From Thermosediminibacterales bacterium (lineage in GTDB: Bacteria > Bacillota > Thermosediminibacteria > Koleobacterales > JARRCM01): DNA of 64,000 nt. The notes below the pieces were generated by a model, which saw nothing but the letters and a program-made list of their open reading frames with translations, searched no databases and had not been told where the DNA came from. Both the position numbers and the translations under genes were made by a program. The DNA lies in contig JARRCM010000003.1 of NCBI GenBank assembly GCA_029982205.1, positions 1 to 64,000 on the forward strand, read 5' to 3'. Each line of letters begins with the position of its first letter. Position 1 is the first letter of the stretch. This document shows, piece by piece, positions 54,289 through 61,128 of the stretch.

Positions 54289-56007
54289 ATGAAAGTTGAT
54301 CTCTTGGTAAAAAACGCATATGTGTTCAATTCTTATATAAAAAAGTTTATAAAAGTAGATGTTGCCGTCTTGGGTCAAAAAATCTTTTACATAGGAAATG
54401 CGGACAGTTACAATTTCTATGCCGACGAAGTTGTAGATGCAGATAACAAATATATGATACCCGGGTTAATAGATATTCATGTTCACATTGAAAGCTCCAT
54501 GACTACCCCTTATGCTTTTTCCCATGAACTCATAAAAAACGGAGTAACAACAGTAGTTGCAGAGCCCCATGAAATAGCTAACGTATTTGGCGTTGAAGGA
54601 ATTAAAGCGATGATAGAAATAGGTAAAGATTGTAACCTGGATATCTACTACGGAATTCCGAGTTCCGTTCCATCTACTTCACAAAAATATGAAACGACAG
54701 GAGCCTGTATTGATGTAGAAGATATTGAAGTACTGGTACATGAAAATAATGTTATCTGTTTGGGAGAAGTAATGAATTATTACGATGTGATAAATAGTCC
54801 GGGTGCTAAAGTAAATAAAATACTTGAATATTTCAGGAAAAACTATCCTGAAATGCCGATTGAGGGGCACTGCCCGGTGCTAAAGGGGCTGGATTTAGCA
54901 AAAGTCGTTTATGACGGAATTGATTCAGACCATACCCATCAGACGGTGGAAGGTTTAAGAGAAAGAATTATGAATGGAGTATTTGTGGAAATCCAGGAAA
55001 AATCTATGAGCCAACCGGTTATAGATTTTCTAGTCCAAAATAAGCTGTATGAGCATTTTTGTTTAGTTACGGATGATGTAATGGCGGATATTCTTATTGA
55101 AGAAGGACATTTAAATAAGCTCGTAAAAAAAGCGATTAAAATGGGAATGAGTCCTGAAAATGCCGTGTATGTATCCACATTTACACCGGCAAGAAGAATG
55201 GGTTTAAAAGACAGGGGAAGTATAGCACCCGGTAAGCTGGCAGATTTTGTCTTACTGGAAGATATTGAGGACTTTAAAATCGTAAAGGTGTATAAAAAGG
55301 GTAAAAAGGTGTATGACAGAAAAGAGAAATATGCTTTTACAGAAAAAAGAAAGTTATTCCCGGATCGTTTTTACAGAAGTATAAGGTTACCAAATATAAC
55401 TGCCGACAAATTTCAAATTAAAGCTCCCATAAAAAGAGGGAGTATAAAATGCAGGCTTATCAAAGTGAATGAGGGGAGTACTTTTACTGAAGAAAAAATA
55501 TGCGAAGTGAATGTTAAAGATGGCTTTTTAGACTGGGAAAACTCACCACACTGTATTGTGGCAGTCTTTGAGAGATACAACAATACGGGCAATTTTGGGA
55601 TTGGGCTAATAACCGGGGATATAATCAAAGAAGGTGCGGTTGCCGCTACCTATGCCCATGATCATCATAATCTGATAGTAGTTAGTAAGACCGTAAAGGA
55701 TGCAGTAAAAGCGGCAAATACAGTTATAGAAAGTCAGGGAGGCTATTGTGCAGTACAAAACGGTGAAATTTTGTCACTTGTAGAGTTACCCGTTGCCGGT
55801 ATACTGTCGGAAGAGAGCTTGAATTCTATCGGTAAAAAGCTTTCTAGTCTCAGAAGCGCAATGCATAGATTAGGGTACCGGCACTATAATTCAGTGATGT
55901 CCTTGAGTACAATCTCACTGCCCGTTAGCCCGTTACTAAAATTAACAGATAAGGGACTTGTTAAACTAGATGAGAAGAGAATTGTAGAATTATTTGTGGA
56001 GGAATGA
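54289..56007 (+). CDS. ade: adenine deaminase
   Basis: 572 aa amidohydrolase converting adenine to hypoxanthine and ammonia. Metal and active-site motifs: GLIDIHVHIESSM, VTTVVAEPHEIANVFG, EGHCPVLKG, the SDHTHQ and VTDDVMADIL segments; the C-terminal domain has TYAHDHHNLIVV, typical of AdeC. Length matches the family. ATG 54289 with AGAAGGGG upstream is chosen: the 28 in-frame codons before it come from the intron relic. Four bases before the nucleoside phosphorylase gene, so the two are co-expressed. Confidence 0.95.
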   Translation: MKVDLLVKNAYVFNSYIKKFIKVDVAVLGQKIFYIGNADSYNFYADEVVDADNKYMIPGLIDIHVHIESSMTTPYAFSHELIKNGVTTVVAEPHEIANVFGVEGIKAMIEIGKDCNLDIYYGIPSSVPSTSQKYETTGACIDVEDIEVLVHENNVICLGEVMNYYDVINSPGAKVNKILEYFRKNYPEMPIEGHCPVLKGLDLAKVVYDGIDSDHTHQTVEGLRERIMNGVFVEIQEKSMSQPVIDFLVQNKLYEHFCLVTDDVMADILIEEGHLNKLVKKAIKMGMSPENAVYVSTFTPARRMGLKDRGSIAPGKLADFVLLEDIEDFKIVKVYKKGKKVYDRKEKYAFTEKRKLFPDRFYRSIRLPNITADKFQIKAPIKRGSIKCRLIKVNEGSTFTEEKICEVNVKDGFLDWENSPHCIVAVFERYNNTGNFGIGLITGDIIKEGAVAATYAHDHHNLIVVSKTVKDAVKAANTVIESQGGYCAVQNGEILSLVELPVAGILSEESLNSIGKKLSSLRSAMHRLGYRHYNSVMSLSTISLPVSPLLKLTDKGLVKLDEKRIVELFVEE

Positions 56008-56011
56008 TAGT

Positions 56012-56776
56012 ATGCTGTATGATAAAACGCTGCAAAAACATATAAGGTGCAAGGTAGGAGATATAGCTCCTTATGTCCTCATACCTGGGGACCCGGGTAG
56101 AGCAAAGAGGATTGCTGAACGGTTTGATGAGGCTGAAAAAATAGCAGAAAACAGGGAATACGTAGTTTATACTGGCTATAAGGATGGAGTAAGGTTAAGC
56201 GTTTGTTCTACAGGGATAGGAGGACCATCAGCTGCCATTGCTGTAGAAGAGCTTGCCAATTTAGGTGCGCACACATTTATTAGAGTAGGATCTGCGGGAG
56301 CAAGAAGAGAGGACATCCCAATAGGAAGTGTGGTAATTGTTAATGCTGCTGTTCGTGAGGAAGGAACTTCACATGAATATTTACCGAGCATTTATCCTGC
56401 GATTGCAGATTTTCATGTTACCCTGGCTTTAAAAGAAGTTGCGGAAGAAAAATTAAAGGATGAAAAGTTTTTTATCGGGGTCAGTTTGACCAGAGATGCC
56501 TACTATATGCAGAATAATGAATTAAACAACATCTTACTCAATACTGATGTAGTAGTATCCGAAATGGAATGTGCCACTGTTTTTATTGTCGGTTCTAAAA
56601 GAAGACTCCGTGTGGGAGCAATAGTGGGAACTGACTCGAATATTTTACTAAAAAAACAGCTTACACTTGATGAAAAAGAACGGCTATTCTACCAGGCTGA
56701 GAAAAAAGTGATAGATATAGCTATAGATGCTCTAGTGAACTTGAGCAAAAAAGAAAATGACAACCCCGCAGTTTAA
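56012..56776 (+). CDS. nucleoside phosphorylase (uridine phosphorylase-like)
   Basis: 254 aa member of nucleoside phosphorylase family 1. PYVLIPGDPGRAKRIAERFD (phosphate loop), CSTGIGGPSAAIAVEEL, FIRVGSAGARREDIPIGS and the ribose-binding SEMECATVFIVG. The architecture fits uridine phosphorylase or hexameric purine nucleoside phosphorylase (DeoD); the base specificity cannot be settled by eye. Beside adenine deaminase a purine role is attractive: nucleoside to base, adenine to hypoxanthine. ATG 56012 with GGAGG upstream. Confidence 0.9.
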   Translation: MLYDKTLQKHIRCKVGDIAPYVLIPGDPGRAKRIAERFDEAEKIAENREYVVYTGYKDGVRLSVCSTGIGGPSAAIAVEELANLGAHTFIRVGSAGARREDIPIGSVVIVNAAVREEGTSHEYLPSIYPAIADFHVTLALKEVAEEKLKDEKFFIGVSLTRDAYYMQNNELNNILLNTDVVVSEMECATVFIVGSKRRLRVGAIVGTDSNILLKKQLTLDEKERLFYQAEKKVIDIAIDALVNLSKKENDNPAV

Positions 56777-56790
56777 TGCTGCGGGGTTTG
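56762..56790 (+). terminator. terminator overlapping the phosphorylase stop
   Basis: AACCCCGCAG and CTGCGGGGTT form a 10-bp stem starting inside the last codons of the phosphorylase gene and ending in TTTGTT. It ends the salvage unit. Confidence 0.85.
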
Positions 56791-56895
56791 TTATGGCATT
56801 AATTATTATAAAATTATTAAGGATACGAAAACAAAGATTAAATATGTTTAATGAAGAATAATCCTTCTAAAAGTTGCTATAATAATGATTTGAGT

Positions 56896-56984
<89 letters not shown>

Positions 56985-57030
56985 ACAAATTAAATGACAA
57001 TAATAATAATAGCATAGATTAAAACATTTA

Positions 57031-57414
57031 TCAAGTATCCTTGTTTTCCGATTTTTGATTTTTTATATAATTAAATTCTGAAATAATGAGTCTCATGATA
57101 TTTAATAAAGATTCCAACTGGCGGGTATCGCAGTTTTTTAAAAGAAAAAAGACCTCTTCTTTTAAAACTTCTTCTTTTTTTCTTGTATCATAAGTTTCTT
57201 TTGATTCAAGAAGGTAATCAAGACTAGTGTTGAGTGCTTTAGATATTTTCTTGAGAGTTTTTAAAGAAGGTGCTTTATCTCCGCGTTCTACCTGACCTAT
57301 GTAGCTATAATGTAAGCCAGCCCTTTCCCCTAACTGCTCTTGAGTAAATCCCATTCTCAAACGAATTTCCCTTATTTTTTTCCCTATTTTTTCGAATTCA
57401 TCCATGTAGTCCAT
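57031..57414 (-). CDS. XRE family transcriptional regulator
   Basis: 127 aa. HTH_3 domain at about 10-68 (KIREIRLRMGFTQEQLGERA, GLHYSYIGQVERGDKAPS, LKKISKALNTSLDYLLE) and a C-terminal helix (FFLLKNCDTRQLESLLNIMR) that may mediate dimerisation, as in SinR/SlrR-type regulators. Start at ATG 57414: the frame is open far upstream, but that part runs through the divergent promoter region and into the neighbouring gene. AGGAG lies 14 bases before this ATG, a long spacing; ATG 57405 is the alternative. Divergent from the L,D-transpeptidase gene. Confidence 0.85.
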   Translation of the reverse strand: MDYMDEFEKIGKKIREIRLRMGFTQEQLGERAGLHYSYIGQVERGDKAPSLKTLKKISKALNTSLDYLLESKETYDTRKKEEVLKEEVFFLLKNCDTRQLESLLNIMRLIISEFNYIKNQKSENKDT

Positions 57415-57479
57415 AATTATGAAATCAACTCCTAGAAAAAATGGTGCCAATTTTATGATTAAATGTAAAGAAAAAATAC

Positions 57480-57496
57480 GTATTATTAAATAATAC
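57480..57496. promoter_or_regulatory. perfect 17-base palindrome between the XRE and transpeptidase genes
   Basis: GTATTATT-A-AATAATAC, centred in the 199-base divergent spacer. Size and symmetry suit an operator of a dimeric HTH protein such as the neighbouring XRE regulator. Confidence 0.5.
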
Positions 57497-57613
57497 AAAA
57501 AATATTCCCAAGTAATAAAACATAAAATGCTATATTTCTTCATAAAAATGTATAGTGACGTTAACCTATGGTAAAAATAGTTTTTAGAATTAAAGGCACG
57601 AGGAGGTGATGCT

Positions 57614-59062
57614 GTGGGAAAAAGCAGGTCAATTTTTTTTGCTGTTTTTTTTCTGATTTTTTTGATTGTCTTTCCTTTGAATAAAGCAGCTGCATCATAT
57701 ATATACGATTCGGAAAGAGATAAATACATACTTTTAAATATTCCTTCTCTCACCCTCAAACTTTTTGAAAATGAAAAATTGATAAGAACTTATCCTGTAG
57801 CTGCAGGTAAATCAATTACACAAACGCCAATTGGTGAATTTAAAATAAACAATAAAATAATAAATCCATATTGGTATCCTAAAGGTAAGCCTCCAGTTCC
57901 TTTAGGACCTGATAATCCTCTAGGAACAAGATGGTTGGGCCTTCAGGATGGCTACGGAATTCATGGAAACAATAATCCTAATTCAATTGGAACTTTTGTT
58001 TCTCTAGGATGTATAAGGCTTTACAATAAAGATATCGAAGAGCTTTTTGATATGGTTAAAATCGGGACAGTAGTGACGGTAACCTATGAAACAATTGAGA
58101 TTGTAAACAATGAAAACGACAAATACATAGTAGTCTATCCCGATGTATATAACTTGGGTGTAAATAAACCCAAAAAGATTTTATCAGTAATTCACGATTT
58201 AAAGATAGATATACCTGAAGAAAAACTCAAAATATTATTAAATTTAGTCGATGAAAAGAAAGTTTTTTTGACTAATGGATATATTATAACACTAAATAAC
58301 GAACCAATTACTACAGATGTTTTCATCAAAGATGGAGTTGTTTTCGTCGAAAAAGAAGCAATTATGAAATCTTTAGATTTAATGCAAATAAACGAAGATG
58401 TTCTGTGTAAAACAATAAATCAAAAGAATTATATATCTCTTAACGACTTGGCAAAATTTATTGAAATAACTTTTAGTATTGATGAAGAAATTGAATTGAT
58501 TAATATTGACATTAACAGAATAAGATTAAACGGGTATTTTCTAACAGCTTATAAAAAAAATAGTAATAACAAACCTTTAATTCCATTAAGAAGATTGGCA
58601 GAAGCCTGTGGTCAAAAAATTGAATGGGATCCTATAGAAAAAAAAGTTAAAGTTAATGAAAAACCTGTTGAGGTTTTTTTAAAGGGCTCAAGTTCGTATA
58701 TAACAACAGAGAAAGCAAAAGAACTTTTCGGGATTGAAAGTATTCATAACATTAAAGAGAGAACAATTGACCTTTATCACATGAAGGTGATTGTTGATAA
58801 TAATAAATTTAAAGAGGAAGATTTACTTTTTAAAGCAGGTGAGTTTTTTATTCCTTTAAGGCCTTTAGCACAAAGATTGGGGTATAATGTGTTATGGGAT
58901 GGAAAACATGTACTCATTGACGAAAAAGTTGTTAAAAGTGAAATTGTCGATGGCAGAGCTTATATAAAAGTTAAAGATATTGGAGAAATATTTAATGTTT
59001 ATGTGGGTTGGAATCCTAAATCAGGTGAAATAAACGTAATCAGCGGAAAAAGGCGGAATTAA
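57614..59062 (+). CDS. L,D-transpeptidase (YkuD) with copper-amine-oxidase-like repeats
   Basis: 482 aa exported cell-wall enzyme. Signal peptide (about 1-27, ending KAAA); YkuD catalytic domain (about 35-155) with TPIGEFKINNK, the GIHGNNNPNSIG histidine and the nucleophile in FVSLGCIRLYN; then a C-terminal half with copper-amine-oxidase N-terminal-type modules (PLIPLRRLAEACGQKIEWDP, FFIPLRPLAQRLGYNVLWDG, AYIKVKDIGEIFNVYVGW), a common wall-binding add-on in Clostridia. It makes or remodels 3-3 peptidoglycan cross-links, possibly in the spore coat-cortex context. GTG start with GGAGGTGATG upstream. Confidence 0.92.
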   Translation: MGKSRSIFFAVFFLIFLIVFPLNKAAASYIYDSERDKYILLNIPSLTLKLFENEKLIRTYPVAAGKSITQTPIGEFKINNKIINPYWYPKGKPPVPLGPDNPLGTRWLGLQDGYGIHGNNNPNSIGTFVSLGCIRLYNKDIEELFDMVKIGTVVTVTYETIEIVNNENDKYIVVYPDVYNLGVNKPKKILSVIHDLKIDIPEEKLKILLNLVDEKKVFLTNGYIITLNNEPITTDVFIKDGVVFVEKEAIMKSLDLMQINEDVLCKTINQKNYISLNDLAKFIEITFSIDEEIELINIDINRIRLNGYFLTAYKKNSNNKPLIPLRRLAEACGQKIEWDPIEKKVKVNEKPVEVFLKGSSSYITTEKAKELFGIESIHNIKERTIDLYHMKVIVDNNKFKEEDLLFKAGEFFIPLRPLAQRLGYNVLWDGKHVLIDEKVVKSEIVDGRAYIKVKDIGEIFNVYVGWNPKSGEINVISGKRRN

Positions 59063-59077
59063 CTACCGCCTTTATTT
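59049..59077 (+). terminator. terminator after the L,D-transpeptidase gene
   Basis: AAAGGCGG (59049-59056) pairs with CCGCCTTT (59066-59073), followed by a T-rich stretch; the 5' arm overlaps the last codons. Confidence 0.8.
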
Positions 59078-59145
59078 ACTTTAAAGGAGGTGTTTTATCA
59101 AGTTTAATAGAATATATTTATTTATACAAAAGATTTTGGGTTTTA

Positions 59146-59173
59146 TGGAACTTTATTTACTGAACTTCGTCTA
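59146..59173 (+). promoter_or_regulatory. candidate ECF-sigma promoter upstream of the sigma factor gene
   Basis: TGGAAC (59146-59151), exactly 16 bases, then CGTCTA (59168-59173). This matches the GAAC-N16-CGTC form read by SigW/SigM-type ECF sigma factors and lies 36 bases before the gene for such a factor, as expected for autoregulation. Confidence 0.6.
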
Positions 59174-59208
59174 TTAATAAAGAAGGTATTTGGAGGGGGG
59201 AGAGGCCC

Positions 59209-59802
59209 TTGAATTTTAATGAACAGCAACTTATAAAAAAATGTCAGGAAGGCAATTTGCAGGCTTTTTCTAAGCTTGTTAAGCTATATGAGAAAAAAGT
59301 TTTTAATATTGCTTATAGGATGTTAGGAGATTATGAAGAAGCTGGAGATGTTTCTCAGGAGGTTTTTCTGAGGATATATAAGTCAATAGAAAGTTTTAAA
59401 GGAAATTCATCTCTTGCCACTTGGATATATCGTGTAACGACAAATATGTGTATTGATCAATTGCGAAGAAAAAAAGGAAAACAAATCTATTCTTTAGATG
59501 AACCAATCGAAACCGATTATGGAAAATTGTATCCTGAGGCACCGGATGCTTCGGATACACCAGAGGAACAAGTTTTAAAAAAAGATGTTCAAAAACTAAT
59601 AAAAAAAAGCTTAGAAAAACTACCTGAAGAACAAAGGATAGTAATAGTTTTAAGAGATATTCAAGGATTTTCGTATAATGATATAGCAGAGATTACAGGA
59701 TGTTCCCTAGGAACTGTTAAATCTAGAATCAATCGTGGCCGTAAAGCTTTAAAGGATATTATAGAATCTGATGGGGAACTTTTTGAAAAAGTTAACGTCT
59801 AA
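59209..59802 (+). CDS. ECF-type RNA polymerase sigma factor (SigW-like)
   Basis: 197 aa. Region 2 (FSKLVKLYEKKVFNIAYRML, GDVSQEVFLRIYKSI, SLATWIYRVTTNMCIDQLRR) and region 4 (LEKLPEEQRIVIVLRDIQGF, DIAEITGCSLGTVKSRINRG) joined by a short linker without region 3, the ECF layout. Closest by pattern to SigW/RpoE-like factors answering envelope stress. The start is TTG at 59209 after a purine-rich GGAGGGGGGAGAGG. Its anti-sigma gene starts 22 bases after the stop. Confidence 0.93.
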   Translation: MNFNEQQLIKKCQEGNLQAFSKLVKLYEKKVFNIAYRMLGDYEEAGDVSQEVFLRIYKSIESFKGNSSLATWIYRVTTNMCIDQLRRKKGKQIYSLDEPIETDYGKLYPEAPDASDTPEEQVLKKDVQKLIKKSLEKLPEEQRIVIVLRDIQGFSYNDIAEITGCSLGTVKSRINRGRKALKDIIESDGELFEKVNV

Positions 59803-59824
59803 TGAAGTGAAAGGAGGGGGGAAA

Positions 59825-61039
59825 ATGACCTGTAATAAAATACGGGAAAAAATCTCTCTATATATAGATGGTGAGCTTACTGAAACAGAAAGAAAAGAAT
59901 TTGAAGAACATATAAAACAATGTTCACAATGCCGCATGGAATATAAAAAGATTTTAACAACCATTAATCTGTGTAATGGTTTGCCGCAGGTAGAACCTCC
60001 TGAAGATTTTCATGAAAAACTTTTAAAGAAGATTACCGATAAAAACAACAACAAAAAACGATCTGTATTTATCCCAAAAATACCTATAAAAATTGTTGCG
60101 GGTATGGCTGCCGTTTTCATAATAGCTTTTTTGTTGGGCACAAGTATAGATTCATTTTTTGATTCGTTTAAAATGGATTCTGCTCCAGTTAAAAATACGG
60201 AAATGCTGCAATTTGAATCTGATGGTGATACTGGTTCAGAAAAATATAGTTTGTCAGGTGTTCCTCAAGCAGAAAAAGAAAATTATTTGAAATCTGAACC
60301 GCAGAGGAATCTTGAGTTACATGAAAAAACCAAAGAACCGGTTGAATTTCAACAAAAAATAATTAAAAGAGCGAATATAGAAATTGATGTTGAAGAATTT
60401 GACAAAACATACTATGAAATAATTCATTTGACTGAACAAGCAGGAGGGTTTATTGAAAATTCAAGAGTATGGAAAACAGGCGCTGTGGATTCTCAGATAA
60501 GAAAAGGCAGGTTTACTCTTAGGGTCCCCGAACATAGTTTTACTCCTACAATTGAAACTTTAGAAGCCCTTGGAGAAGTTAAGGCAAAAGAGCTCACAGG
60601 GTCAAACATAACGAGAGAATATTTTGATACGGAAGCCAGAGTGAGAAACCTAGAAAAACAGGAACAAAGGCTTTTAGAGATATTAGACAAAGCCAAAACG
60701 GTAGATGAAATTTTGAAAGTGGAGAATGAACTCAGCCGTGTAAGGTATCAGATAGAGAGCTTGACAGGTCAGCTCAAAAACTGGGATAGTCTTGTGAGCT
60801 ATTCTACAATAGGACTTCAAATAAACGAAATAAAAACATCTAAAAAACAAATAAAGTCTACAGATTTTTCAGGGATATGGCAAAAAGCGGTTCAAGGTTT
60901 TATTTCAACGATAAATAAAATGCTTGAATTTTTATCATCCATGTTAGTTTTTATGATAACATATTCACCTATATTTGTTATTGTAATAGTTGCTTTAATA
61001 GTTATAAGAGCGGCATTCAAACATTATTACAAAAAGTGA
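59825..61039 (+). CDS. anti-sigma factor with zinc-finger domain and DUF4349
   Basis: 404 aa. N-terminal anti-sigma zinc finger (about 1-50) with the HIKQCSQC zinc motif and IREKISLYIDGELTETERKEF; TM helix about 85-107; extracellular DUF4349 domain (about 185-345: ANIEIDVEEFDKTYYEIIHL, FTLRVPEHSFTPTIETLEAL, a coiled coil NLEKQEQRLLEILDKA) and a C-terminal TM helix (about 370-395). It should hold the ECF sigma factor at the membrane until an envelope signal is sensed. ATG 59825 after AAGGAGGGGG is chosen; an upstream in-frame start overlaps the sigma gene. Confidence 0.9.
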   Translation: MTCNKIREKISLYIDGELTETERKEFEEHIKQCSQCRMEYKKILTTINLCNGLPQVEPPEDFHEKLLKKITDKNNNKKRSVFIPKIPIKIVAGMAAVFIIAFLLGTSIDSFFDSFKMDSAPVKNTEMLQFESDGDTGSEKYSLSGVPQAEKENYLKSEPQRNLELHEKTKEPVEFQQKIIKRANIEIDVEEFDKTYYEIIHLTEQAGGFIENSRVWKTGAVDSQIRKGRFTLRVPEHSFTPTIETLEALGEVKAKELTGSNITREYFDTEARVRNLEKQEQRLLEILDKAKTVDEILKVENELSRVRYQIESLTGQLKNWDSLVSYSTIGLQINEIKTSKKQIKSTDFSGIWQKAVQGFISTINKMLEFLSSMLVFMITYSPIFVIVIVALIVIRAAFKHYYKK

Positions 61040-61040
61040 C

Positions 61041-61067
61041 AAGTAGGCAGTTTGCCTACTTTTTTTG
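61041..61067 (+). terminator. terminator after the anti-sigma gene
   Basis: AAGTAGGCA-GTT-TGCCTACTT with seven T residues; the stop codon lies 2 bases upstream. Confidence 0.9.
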
Positions 61068-61128
61068 CTTTAAAGAGGTTTTTTTAACATAATGGTGAAA
61101 TAATAGTATAAAGGAGTTGATAAAGCAA

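Noticed and set aside
57415-57759. Long N-terminal extension of the XRE regulator with a hydrophobic segment
   Set aside because: It runs through the divergent promoter region and into the transpeptidase coding sequence; no ribosome site supports an upstream start.
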